A stretch of 64,000 nucleotides of DNA, taken from Streptomyces sp. ISL-98 (GTDB lineage: Bacteria; Actinomycetota; Actinomycetes; Streptomycetales; Streptomycetaceae). The number at the start of each line of letters is the position of its first letter. Within the stretch, counting starts at the first letter, position 1. A program made the translations under genes and the position numbers. Positions 49,595 to 58,129 of this stretch are shown one piece after another. The DNA lies in assembly GCF_018614055.1 (NCBI RefSeq), contig NZ_JAGGPB010000025.1, positions 1 to 64,000 on the forward strand, given 5' to 3'. The notes below the pieces were generated by a model that did not search any database, had not been told where the DNA came from, and worked only from the letters and a program-made list of their open reading frames with translations.

Positions 49595-50976
49595 GAATCC
49601 CCCCGAAGCCCGGACAGCACGGACTTCGCCTCGCGCGCCGCAGTCGGCGAGAAGCCCGGATTCAGGTCCAGCGCGGCGCGCAGATTCCGGCGTGCCGCCG
49701 TGTCGTCGCCGAGGGCGTGCTCGATCATGCCCCGGTGGAAGCTGAACGAAGCGTTCCGATAGCCGGGCGTCCCGGCCGTCGCCTTCTTCGCATACGTCAG
49801 CGCCTCCTGATCCTTGCCATTCGCGTGGAGCGCCCAGGCGAGCGCGTCCGCCGTGTGGACGGTCTCTCGGCGGGACCATTCGGCGCGCGCCGACTTCAAT
49901 GCCTGAGCGGCGTCCCCGTGGTCTGCCTCGACGAGAGCGGATTCCAGATCGGTGGCGACGCCGTTGGCGCGGGCCAGCCGTGTCCACGTACCGACAAGTC
50001 GGTACTGCTCCTCGGCCTGCTTTCGTTGCCCGGCCGCCTCATGCAATTCGCCGAGTGCGGCGAGCTGACCCGGCAGCGGATATCGCCGTACGACCTCTTC
50101 GAGATCACTCAGGGCTCGCTTCGTCTCGCCCTGTGCGGCATACGCACGCCCGCGGCCCTCCAGCGCCGGTACATACTCCGGATCGGCGCGCACCGCGGTC
50201 GCGTAATGGGACTGCGCTCGCCCGTACTGCCCCTGCGACCAGGCCAGTTGGCCGAGCGACGTGGCGACGTACGCCACATCGGCGGGAGTGAACGCGGATT
50301 CCAGCGCACGCAGCAGCACCTGGCGTGCCTTCTTCGCGTCGCCGCGCAGCTCCAGCACGTACGCGTACCGGGTGAAGACCGGGATGCCGGGCCGGCGCCG
50401 GTCGGCGAGCTCAACCGCTCGCAACGCCTCGTCGTAACGGCCGAGTTCCACCAGGGCGTCGACCCGGCTGCACAGCGCCCGCTCGCTGTGCGGGTTCACG
50501 CGCAGCGCCCGGTCCGCCTGGCTCAGAGCCGCCTCGAAGTCGTGCCGGGCGGCGGCGAGCGCCGCCCGGCCAGCGAGCGCCGCATCGTTCTCGCCGGGCG
50601 GGCGCAGCTTCAGCGACCGCCCGAACGCCTTCTCCGCCTGCGCATACCGCGTCGGATCACCGCTGGTCCGCGCCTGCTCGACATGCGCCGCGCCCAGCGT
50701 CGCCCAGCCCGTCGCGTCCTTGGGCTGCCCCTGGAGGTGCTCGTGCAGGGCGTCGATGCCCTGCGCGAGGTCTCCGGCCGTCAGCCGCTCGACGTACGCG
50801 TCCGCCGCGGGAGCGGGCGCGGCCCGCCCGGACCGGCCCGAGTCGCCGTCGGCCCCGATCGCCACCGAGGTGGCGGTGAGCCCCACTGCCACCGCCACGA
50901 CTGCCGCGATCCGCCACCGCCGCGGCCCATGCCCTCGCTCATGCCATCGCATGAACAGCGGCTTCCGTACGAGCAT
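49591..50976 (-). CDS. Exported or membrane-anchored TPR protein
   Basis: A 461-residue protein. It starts with a basic stretch and one hydrophobic segment (RWRIAAVVAVAVGLTATSVA), probably a membrane anchor or signal. The remainder is TPR-like helical repeats: HEHLQGQPKDATGWATLGAA, YAQAEKAFGRSLKLRPPGEN, ADRALRVNPHSERALCSRVD, SLGQLAWSQGQYGRAQSHYA, YAAQGETKRALSDLEEVVRR. TPR domains mediate protein-protein contacts. It lies between the DUF4331 gene and the NicO transporter, overlapping the latter by ATGA, so it probably scaffolds the complex that the other two form at the cell surface. ATG 50976 is used; a second ATG eight codons in (MRWHERGH) is possible. Confidence 0.85.
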   Translation of the reverse strand: MLVRKPLFMRWHERGHGPRRWRIAAVVAVAVGLTATSVAIGADGDSGRSGRAAPAPAADAYVERLTAGDLAQGIDALHEHLQGQPKDATGWATLGAAHVEQARTSGDPTRYAQAEKAFGRSLKLRPPGENDAALAGRAALAAARHDFEAALSQADRALRVNPHSERALCSRVDALVELGRYDEALRAVELADRRRPGIPVFTRYAYVLELRGDAKKARQVLLRALESAFTPADVAYVATSLGQLAWSQGQYGRAQSHYATAVRADPEYVPALEGRGRAYAAQGETKRALSDLEEVVRRYPLPGQLAALGELHEAAGQRKQAEEQYRLVGTWTRLARANGVATDLESALVEADHGDAAQALKSARAEWSRRETVHTADALAWALHANGKDQEALTYAKKATAGTPGYRNASFSFHRGMIEHALGDDTAARRNLRAALDLNPGFSPTAAREAKSVLSGLRGDS

Positions 50977-51108
50977 CCGTCTCGCCTTCCTCGGTTTTCA
51001 CGGGTCTTCTCTGTGGGGTGGCCGGGCCGCGCCGTGGGGCTGACGCACTACGCTGCCCGGCCGTCAGGAGAGGGCCGAGCCCCCGGATACGCGCTCCGCG
51101 GCGGGACG
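50977..51108. other. Short gap inside the DUF4331-TPR-NicO operon
   Basis: About 130 bases between co-oriented genes. No terminator is visible, consistent with one transcript. Confidence 0.3.
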
Positions 51109-52659
51109 TCAGCCGAGCCAGGACCGGCGTACGGGCTGACGCCGCGAGCGCACGTAGGCCATGCCGAAGCCGATCAGCAGCACGCTCACAGCCCCCGACA
51201 GTGCCGAGACGAGCATCACCGTGTTGTCGTCCCACGACCCAGTGATGGGGGATAGTCCGCCCGTCAGGCCCGTGGCATCCGTCTTGGTGCCTGCCTCCGC
51301 CGCCTTCTTGCCGTCGGAACCGGAGGTGGGCAGGGCGACGTACGGGAAGCTACTGCCGAACTCCTTGTCGTTGGCGTCGACCGCGTCACCCAGGTCGTTC
51401 TTCGAGCCGACGAGCTCGCCCTCGACGGCTTGCAGCGCGATGTCCAGCACGTCGTCCGTCAGACGTCGTCCGTTCGGGAAGCCCGCATTGTCGCCGTCCA
51501 GCACACCCAGCCGCTTGGGCTCCGCGACCGGCTTGATCGAGGTGTTGAGGCGCAGCATCTCCGACGGTGTGACATTCGGCGGCTGGTTGACGTCCTTGAC
51601 ACCGGTCAGGAACACCGAGACGAGGTCGTTGCGCGGCTCGGCCGGAGCCTTGATTTTGTAGATGCCCTCGATGAGTTTGGGCAGCTCCGGTTCGGTGACG
51701 TTCTTCAGGAAGTCCCCGTCGTTCTCGGGCGAGGACGCGTTGAACTTGTCCTTGTCCTTGACCGGGTTGACGACCTCGTTGACCAGCGGCATGCCGAGCC
51801 GCGACACCCGCGTCCAGGCGCCGGAGGCGGTCTTGCGCTCCGTCGTCGCATAGATGCCGACGACCGGCTGTTTCTCCGACTCGCGAATGTACGAGTTCGG
51901 CACCTGCAGGGCGATGGTGTTGACGTTGTAGCCCTTGAGTGTGTCGTTCCCGACCTCCGACAGATCACCGCCGTACAGCAGGTCGAAGACCCGCAGATCG
52001 AGGAAGAACGGGTCGTCGGCCTGACCGGCGAAGGCCTTGAGCCCACCGGGGACCTTCTGCACCGCCTGGTCGCGCAGCTTCTGGTAGTCGGGCATCGACG
52101 CCTTGCCGACGTTCGACGGGGCGACCGGAAGGCTCTTCGCGACCTTGTGCCGTGAGACGACCTTCTCGTGCTCCAGCCGCAGCAGCTCGATGTCGTACGT
52201 CTGTGTGAAGTTGAGGTCCGGGTCGTCCAGGCTCTCCACCGCCCCCGTGTTGTAGAGGAAGGTGTTTTCGTTCTTGCGGTGGTCCTTGAACGTGAACCGG
52301 TACAGCAGGTCGTCCTGGGCGTCACCGTCGCTGTCGATGTGGATGTCGTAGCGCGCGTCGTTGGCGAAGGTGTAGAAGTTGGGGCCGCCCGCCGGCTCCT
52401 GGAACGGCAGCCAGTTCGCCACCAGAGTCGTCGAGTCGTGATGGTCCGGGCTGACGAACGCGTACACATCCGTATTGTCGAACTGGGGCTGCCCCGAGAT
52501 CAGGGGGGCTTCCCGGTGGCTGGAGGCGGTCGCCGTCTGCGGCTCCAGCACGGCCACGCCGGCAGCTGCGAGTCCTCCGCCGGCCAACGCACCACAGACG
52601 AGCAGAGCGACGCTCCCGCGACTCCGCCAAGTCCACACGCTTCTGGTGATTGCGGTCAT
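51109..52659 (-). CDS. DUF4331-domain exported protein
   Basis: A 516-residue protein. A signal peptide with the Arg-containing start MTAITRSVWTWRSRGSVALL is followed by SSHREAPLISGQPQFDNTDV, the characteristic opening of DUF4331 proteins. The body carries YAFVSPDHHDSTTLVANWLP, PNFYTFANDARYDIHIDSDG, FFLDLRVFDLLYGGD and GFPNGRRLTDDVLDIALQAV. Near the C-terminus is one hydrophobic segment (TVMLVSALSGAVSVLLIGFG) followed by basic residues, so it is anchored with the main domain outside. The domain's biochemistry is unknown. It is the first gene of a three-gene operon ending in a nickel/cobalt-type transporter, which suggests a metal- or oxidative-stress-linked surface role. ATG 52659. Confidence 0.88.
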   Translation of the reverse strand: MTAITRSVWTWRSRGSVALLVCGALAGGGLAAAGVAVLEPQTATASSHREAPLISGQPQFDNTDVYAFVSPDHHDSTTLVANWLPFQEPAGGPNFYTFANDARYDIHIDSDGDAQDDLLYRFTFKDHRKNENTFLYNTGAVESLDDPDLNFTQTYDIELLRLEHEKVVSRHKVAKSLPVAPSNVGKASMPDYQKLRDQAVQKVPGGLKAFAGQADDPFFLDLRVFDLLYGGDLSEVGNDTLKGYNVNTIALQVPNSYIRESEKQPVVGIYATTERKTASGAWTRVSRLGMPLVNEVVNPVKDKDKFNASSPENDGDFLKNVTEPELPKLIEGIYKIKAPAEPRNDLVSVFLTGVKDVNQPPNVTPSEMLRLNTSIKPVAEPKRLGVLDGDNAGFPNGRRLTDDVLDIALQAVEGELVGSKNDLGDAVDANDKEFGSSFPYVALPTSGSDGKKAAEAGTKTDATGLTGGLSPITGSWDDNTVMLVSALSGAVSVLLIGFGMAYVRSRRQPVRRSWLG

Positions 52660-53007
52660 CTCGTCCGTCCTTCATCCGTCATCTCGTCCGTACCGGCTTG
52701 CTTGTACGTCCAGTACGTGCGCGGCACCCGTCTTGTTCGGTCTCGAGCGCTGAAAGATCGCACCTACGTGTTTCGAGCCGGCCGTACGGGACCTGGAGGA
52801 GATGGAACACTCGCTGGTGACCCCGCTGGTGAGGGCCAGTACTGCAGCGGTGTCTCGGCAGGTCAGAAGAAGTGGATGGGGCGCATCCCAGGTATGGATG
52901 AACGCTACGGCAGCCGCTTTCGTATCAGCAGGCGTGCTGCGCGGCGGCCACATGCGCCAGTTGCCCGGCCCTGCAGCAGCAGAGCCGGGCAACCAGTGAT
53001 CAGTGGG
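52660..53007. other. Promoter region of the DUF4331 operon
   Basis: About 350 bases with no credible gene. The promoter of the DUF4331 operon and the end of the trypsin-like gene lie here. I see no strong repeat and no clear sigma box. Confidence 0.35.
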
Positions 53008-53901
53008 TCAGCGCCCGAGCAGCCGCTTTACCTTCTTGCCCTTGGCGGACTCGTCCAGCGTCTTCCACAGCTTGGCTGAGCCGGTGTAGGTGTAGACGCC
53101 CGGAGCCCCTTGCTCCGCGCAGCCGTCTCCGTACGACACGACGCCGATCTGGTAGACGCCCTGGCGGCCGGGAAGTTTACGGAACAGCGGACCGCCGCTG
53201 TCGCCCTGGCACGAGTCCTTGCCCTCGACGCCCGCGCAGACGTTGACCCGCTTGTCGTAGCCGGGATAGGTCGCCTTGCACTCGATGTGCGAGAGCACCG
53301 GTACGTTCACCGCGCGCAGCCGGTCCGGGAACGACGGGATCTCGGTGTTGGTGTTACCCCAGCCGGCGACGGTGGCCGAGGCACCGGGGCGGATCAGAGC
53401 GTCGGTCCCCTGGGTCGGCAGCACTACCGGAGCGATGCCTGTGACCGGCTTGTCCAGCACCAGCAACGCCATGTCGTACGCCTCTTGGCCGTTGGCGTAG
53501 CGGGGGTGCACGACGATCTCGGACACGTTGCGCAGGGAGCCCTGCCTTTTGTCCGACAGCACGGTACGGCCGACCGTCAGCTCGATGGTCTTGGCCTTGG
53601 TGCCTTCGACGCAGTGCGCGGCAGTCATCACGACATCCTGGGACAACAGGCTGCCGCCGCAGAACTGCCGGTCCACCGGGCTGCCGTTGCCCTTGTTCAG
53701 CAGCGCGGTCATGAACGGGTAGGAACCGTTGGGCTTCTCAACGCCACCGATGATGTAGGCGCCGGGCCGGCCCCCGTCCTTCGCCACCGGGGCCGCCTGG
53801 GCCGTACCTGCGGCCGATATGGAAAGGCTGAGAGCCACGCCCGCCGCCATACCGGCGGCGGTTATCTGCCTCGACTGGAGGCGCAAGAATGGAATTCGCA
53901 T
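53008..53901 (-). CDS. Secreted trypsin-like S1 serine protease
   Basis: A 297-residue secreted protease. The signal peptide is RLQSRQITAAGMAAGVALSL ending near GTAQA-AP. A short pro-segment ends in the mature N-terminus YIIGGVEKPNGSYPFM. Catalytic triad: His in VVMTAAHCVEG, Asp in YDMALLVLDK, Ser in DSCQGDSGGPLF. The specificity pocket Asp six residues before the Ser (KDSCQGDSGG) fits trypsin-like cleavage after Lys/Arg, and cysteine pairs (FCGGSLL with AAHC; INV C and DGC) match the family's disulfides. ATG 53901 (MRIPFLRLQ) is chosen over a codon 14 residues upstream. It is monocistronic and divergent from the Gly/Pro-rich membrane gene. Confidence 0.92.
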   Translation of the reverse strand: MRIPFLRLQSRQITAAGMAAGVALSLSISAAGTAQAAPVAKDGGRPGAYIIGGVEKPNGSYPFMTALLNKGNGSPVDRQFCGGSLLSQDVVMTAAHCVEGTKAKTIELTVGRTVLSDKRQGSLRNVSEIVVHPRYANGQEAYDMALLVLDKPVTGIAPVVLPTQGTDALIRPGASATVAGWGNTNTEIPSFPDRLRAVNVPVLSHIECKATYPGYDKRVNVCAGVEGKDSCQGDSGGPLFRKLPGRQGVYQIGVVSYGDGCAEQGAPGVYTYTGSAKLWKTLDESAKGKKVKRLLGR

Positions 53902-54379
53902 GGGGGGTTGTCTCCGATTCGTGAAATGACACCGCGGCAGCACGCATGCCTAATCGACGAGCCGAAGGAGCTCGTCAATGAGCTTGCGCACGCGAGGTGT
54001 TGGGACGCCGACTCACATTAGAAGCACCTGTGTGAGCACGTCAAAGGTGCGAGCGCAATTCCACGGTTGAAGGCTGCCATTCCGCCGCCTTGCGCATTAC
54101 CCACTCCGTCTCTCAGACGGAAAAAGAGCGGGCCAGGTTCACTCGCCCGCGGGATTTCTTCTGCAGACGCGGTCTTGGGGGCCCAGCACGGTCCAGCGCC
54201 CGCTCCCCATGGTCGGCACAACGACCAACTCACCATGCAGGCCATGGCCTTAGCGCCGCGTATGGCCATCGCTCGCCGCTCTCCCAGGCCGTTCGCCCTC
54301 GCTGCACTCGCGGGCGCTCCATAGACCAGCTCTGCCGACGGGTGCCGCCGCATGGACGTCCATGGCAGGATGCTCCGTC
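53902..54379. other. Gene-free stretch
   Basis: About 480 bases between divergent genes. I found no credible gene, but it contains a mildly A/T-richer segment near 54040-54130. The promoters of both neighbours should be here. Confidence 0.35.
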
Positions 54380-55452
54380 ATGTCAACTGACGTGCACCTT
54401 GGGCGGCTTGTCGGCAATCTCCGCTGCCTTGGCGTGAACAGGGCAATCCCGCTCCGGGTTCGGGTGGCCATCCGCCGCCGCGAGCACCTACGGCTATGGC
54501 TGCCCCTCTTCGCAGTCAGGGCTGCCCTCTCTATCGCCTTCATCGTTTCCATGGTTGCCCTGGTCATTGACACTGGATCCGACCCCGGCGCTATCAATAA
54601 TCCCGGACCTCCTGGGTCTCTCAGTCATCCTGGTCCCGACACCGGAACTATGAACAATGGCGGGCCTCCTGGACCTCCTGGACCCGGCCCGGGGGCTATC
54701 AATGATCCTGGACGCTCGCAGGAGTACCCGCGGTCGCTGTGGATCTCTTACGGAGACGCGGCTACGGCCGTGGTGGCCTTCGGTGCGATCTGCGGGGGGT
54801 CTCCATTCTGTCGGCCCTGAGGGAGTGCCTGTCCCCGCCCTACGGCTGGTGGGTACGCGTGGAATGGCTGCGCGCGGCACGCCGGTACGCACTGGTCATG
54901 GAGATCGCCCAGGCAATCTCGGCGTGCGCCGCTGCCTACGCGGCGGGCGGCGAGCAGCAGGGCCCTGCGCTGCGCCGGGCCTCCCGGCGCCTCGGGGCCG
55001 TCACTCGGGGACTACGGGCCGCCCACAGACACCGCAGCTCTGTTCCTCGGCTGTCGCACCGCCGCAAGGCGCTCCGGGCACACGAGCGTCAGGTCGTCGC
55101 AGTCCTGCGCAATGCGGAGTGGCGGCTGGACAGCGAGCCACAGCAAGCGCTCCGAGAACTGGGGGACCTGCTCCTGACGATCGCGGACCGGTACTGCCAG
55201 GCTCGGATCGGGGCACTCCTGAACCCCGAACAGATGAATGGCGTAGCACCGGTCCCCGACCGGGACGCGCTCCGGATCATCGCCGCAACCGTCCTGGGAG
55301 TCGGCGCTGCTGTTGCTGTCCCGCTGCTGGGCCTGCCGGAGAGTACGGAACCGATCATGAAGGCCGGATGCATCGTGATCGCATTCACCCTCGTGTGGGG
55401 GAATCGTATTCGCCAGGCACTCGACGTGATTGGCATCCTCCGTGGCCCCTGA
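54380..55452 (+). pseudogene. Gly/Pro-rich multi-pass membrane protein interrupted by a frameshift
   Basis: Two overlapping frames join into one protein. The first (from ATG 54380) has a basic start, one helix (LPLFAVRAALSIAFIVSMVA), a Gly/Pro/Asn-rich segment (GSDPGAINNPGPPGSLSHPG, NNGGPPGPPGPGPGAINDPG) and a second helix that ends ATAVVAFGAICGG at about 54800. In the run of six G there the frame shifts, and the second frame continues with SILSALRECLSPPYGWWVRV, EWLRAARRYALVMEIAQAIS, and later AATVLGVGAAVAVPLLGLPE and MKAGCIVIAFTLVWGNRI before TGA 55452. Together these would be about 356 residues with four helices. The collagen-like Gly-Pro segment between helices is unusual. The slip may be a mutation, a sequencing error, or programmed. 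Confidence 0.6.
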
Positions 55453-55908
55453 CATGCCGCAGTGGATGGAGGGCTGATGAGCCAATCCACCTCGTCTCAA
55501 ACGCGTGTGCTCGATATGAGCGCCTGGTCGTCGAGCCCAGCGGCGCCGAACGGATCGCTACGACCGTGCAGGAGAACGCCGTTGACCCGGCCGACGCCAA
55601 GGACGCGACAGCCGTAACACCCTCACCGCCGCCCTGCCCGCCCAGTTCACGTGCACCGGAGACGCGTGGAGGCCCAACTGGCGGCACGGCTGCGGCATGC
55701 CCGACCACTCTCGGTGGGCGGTCGGCGTCGCTCGCGGCGCCGCATTTCTTGTGTCCCGACTCTTGTGGGTGACCACAGGACCCAATAGAAAGGAAAGGTT
55801 CCTAACCATCAGGCCCGTCGGCCCTGACATTCCGCCTGGCGCGCGCTGTCGTCCCTGCCGGACCCAGTTGCGTCAGCGCTCGACCCAGGCGAGGAAGCGG
55901 AGAGTCAC
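55453..55908. other. Gene-free stretch before the chitosanase fusion
   Basis: About 455 bases with no credible gene. Near 55780-55820 it is locally richer in A and T (CCAATAGAAAGGAAAGGTTC). It probably contains the chitosanase promoter and possibly a regulator site, which I could not define. Confidence 0.35.
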
Positions 55909-58044
55909 ATGCCAATTCCCTCTCTGAGGTGGCGTTTCCCACCACCTCGGCGGCGCCACCGCCGCAGGGGACTCAGGATGACGCTGGCGATGGCGCTCGC
56001 GGCCGTCCCGGCCGTGGTGGTCCTGAGTGTCGGCCAGGCTGCGGAGGCGGCCGGTCTAGACGATCCGGCGAAGAAGGAGATCGCCATGCAGTTGGTCTCC
56101 AGCGCCGAGAACTCGTCTCTGGACTGGCGCGAAGAGTACGACTACATAGAGGACATCAAGGACGGGCGCGGTTACACGGCCGGGATCGTCGGCTTCTGCT
56201 CCGGCACGCATGACATGCTCGAACTCGTCGAGTACTACACCGACCAAGTGCCGGACAATCCGCTCGCCGAGTACCTGCCCGCCCTGCGCGAGGTCGACGG
56301 CAGCGACTCCCACGAGGGGCTGGACCCCGGCTTCACCGACGCCTGGAAGCAGGCCGCGCACACCCCTGAGTTCCGGGCCGCGCAGGAACACGAGCGCGAC
56401 CGCGTCTACTTCGGGCCGTCCGTGTCCCGGGCCAAGAGCGACGGCCTGCATGAGCTCGGGCAGTTCACGTACTACGACGCCATCGTCATGCACGGCCAGG
56501 AGGGTTTCGACTCGATCCGCGCCGATGCCCGCAGCAATGCCGACACCCCGGCCGACGGCGGGGACGAGACCGAGTATCTGCACGCGTTCCTCGATGCGCG
56601 TGTGGAGGAGATGAAAAAGGAGGCGGCGCACGAGGACACCAGCCGGGTCGACACCGCCCAGCGAGTCTTCCTGGACAACGGCAACCTCCACCTCGACACG
56701 CCATTGACCTGGCACGTCTACGGCGACGAGTTCCGCATAGCGGTTGATCCGACCCCGAATCCGGATCCGTCCGGACCGGGCGGTGGTGAACAGCAGTTGA
56801 TCTCGCGGGGCAAGCCGGCATCTTCGTCCTCCAACGAGGACTCGTCCCTGACGCCGGACAAGGCGTTCGACGGCAGCACCTCAACCCGTTGGGCCAGCGC
56901 CGAGGGTTCCGACCCGCAGTGGATCCGCGTCGACCTCGGCGCCGGGGCCACCGTCTCGAAGGTGAAGCTGACCTGGGAGGCCGCCTACGCGACCGGCTAC
57001 CGGATCGAGATCTCGGCAGACGGCTCCAGCTGGACCCGCCTGGCGAACGAGACGTCCGGTAACGGCGGCACGGACGAGTGGACCGGCCTGACCGGCAACG
57101 GCCGCTATCTGCGGGTGTACGGCACCACGCGCGGTACCGATTACGGCTACTCGCTCTTCGAGGCCGAGGTCTACGGCACCACCGGCTCCGGCCAGGATCC
57201 AGATCCGGATCCGACCCACCCGCCGGACCCGGTGGGCGCGTTCACCGTGGTGGGCGCGGGTGACATCGCCGCTCAGTGCAACCGGGGTGACGCAGGCTGC
57301 CAGCACTTCAAGACCGCCGACCGGGCGATGGCCATTGATCCGGCGTTCTACATCACGATGGGCGACAACCAGTACGACGACGCCCACATCGAGGACTTCA
57401 CGAACTACTACGACAAGTCCTGGGGACGCTTCAAGGACAAGACCCACCCCGTGCCCGGCAACCACGAGTCCTACGACGACTGGGAAAACAGGGACGAGAA
57501 AGCTTATCGGGAGTACTTCGGGGCCCGGGCCACCCCAAAGGGCAAGATGTGGTACTCGTACGACCGCGGCAACTGGCACTTCGTCGCATTGAACTCCAAC
57601 CGTTTCGACGAGAAGGAGCAGATCGACTGGCTCAGGGCCGATCTCACCGCCAACAGCAAGAAATGCGTGGCCGCTTACTGGCACGAGCCACTGTTCAGCT
57701 CGGGCAGCCACGGCAACGTCCCGGTCAGCAAACCCGTCTGGAAGCTCCTCGAAGGCGCCGACGCAGAGCTGGTGCTCAGCGGACACGACCACCACTACGA
57801 GCGGTTCGCACCGCAGACAAGTGACGGTGCGGCCGATCCGAACGGCATCGTCCAGATCCTCGGCGGGGCGGGCGGCAAGGACCTCTACGGCGAGGGCGAC
57901 ACGATCCAGGAGAACAGCGCGAAGCGGATCTGGGACAAGTTCGGTGTGGTGAAGCTCGACTTCACCGACACCGGATTCAGGTCGCAGTTCGTCGAGACCG
58001 ACGGAACCGTCCTCGACACCAGCCCCACCTACTCCTGCCACTGA
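55909..58044 (+). CDS. Exported three-domain protein: GH46 chitosanase - CBM32 - metallophosphoesterase
   Basis: A 711-residue secreted protein. The signal region (RRRHRRRGLRMTLAMALAAV, cleavage near AAEA-AG) has an Arg-rich n-region that may use the Tat route, as other GH46 chitosanases do. Residues about 49-280 are a complete GH46 chitosanase: GLDDPAKKEIAMQLVSSAEN with the catalytic acid Glu67, YIEDIKDGRGYT with the nucleophile-activating Asp85, and DERDRVYF-like HERDRVYFGP. Residues about 296-424 form an F5/8-type C (CBM32) sugar-binding domain (DKAFDGSTSTRWASAEGSDP, WIRVDLGAGATVSKVKLTWE). Residues about 445-711 are a calcineurin-like metallophosphoesterase with GDNQY, GNHE, WHEP and GHDHHYER metal motifs. 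Each domain is joined by a Pro/Asp linker. ATG 55909 has GGAGAG upstream. The combination is unusual. Confidence 0.9.
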   Translation: MPIPSLRWRFPPPRRRHRRRGLRMTLAMALAAVPAVVVLSVGQAAEAAGLDDPAKKEIAMQLVSSAENSSLDWREEYDYIEDIKDGRGYTAGIVGFCSGTHDMLELVEYYTDQVPDNPLAEYLPALREVDGSDSHEGLDPGFTDAWKQAAHTPEFRAAQEHERDRVYFGPSVSRAKSDGLHELGQFTYYDAIVMHGQEGFDSIRADARSNADTPADGGDETEYLHAFLDARVEEMKKEAAHEDTSRVDTAQRVFLDNGNLHLDTPLTWHVYGDEFRIAVDPTPNPDPSGPGGGEQQLISRGKPASSSSNEDSSLTPDKAFDGSTSTRWASAEGSDPQWIRVDLGAGATVSKVKLTWEAAYATGYRIEISADGSSWTRLANETSGNGGTDEWTGLTGNGRYLRVYGTTRGTDYGYSLFEAEVYGTTGSGQDPDPDPTHPPDPVGAFTVVGAGDIAAQCNRGDAGCQHFKTADRAMAIDPAFYITMGDNQYDDAHIEDFTNYYDKSWGRFKDKTHPVPGNHESYDDWENRDEKAYREYFGARATPKGKMWYSYDRGNWHFVALNSNRFDEKEQIDWLRADLTANSKKCVAAYWHEPLFSSGSHGNVPVSKPVWKLLEGADAELVLSGHDHHYERFAPQTSDGAADPNGIVQILGGAGGKDLYGEGDTIQENSAKRIWDKFGVVKLDFTDTGFRSQFVETDGTVLDTSPTYSCH

Positions 58045-58064
58045 TCCGCAGCCACCAGCATCCG

Positions 58065-58107
58065 CCGGTGTGTCCGCGTCCTGCCACGGGCGCAGTGGGC
58101 ACACCGG
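58065..58107 (+). terminator. Possible terminator after the chitosanase fusion gene
   Basis: CCGGTGTG (58065-58072) and CACACCGG (58100-58107) are perfect arms with a 27-base loop, 20 bases after the stop. The loop is long, so this is a weak call. Confidence 0.35.
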
Positions 58108-58129
58108 TGGACGCGCACCAGGAGCACCC

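Noticed and set aside
53902..54379. Frames that would encode a 111-residue minus-strand protein
   Set aside because: No start signal, irregular composition, no motif; the stretch looks like a divergent promoter region.
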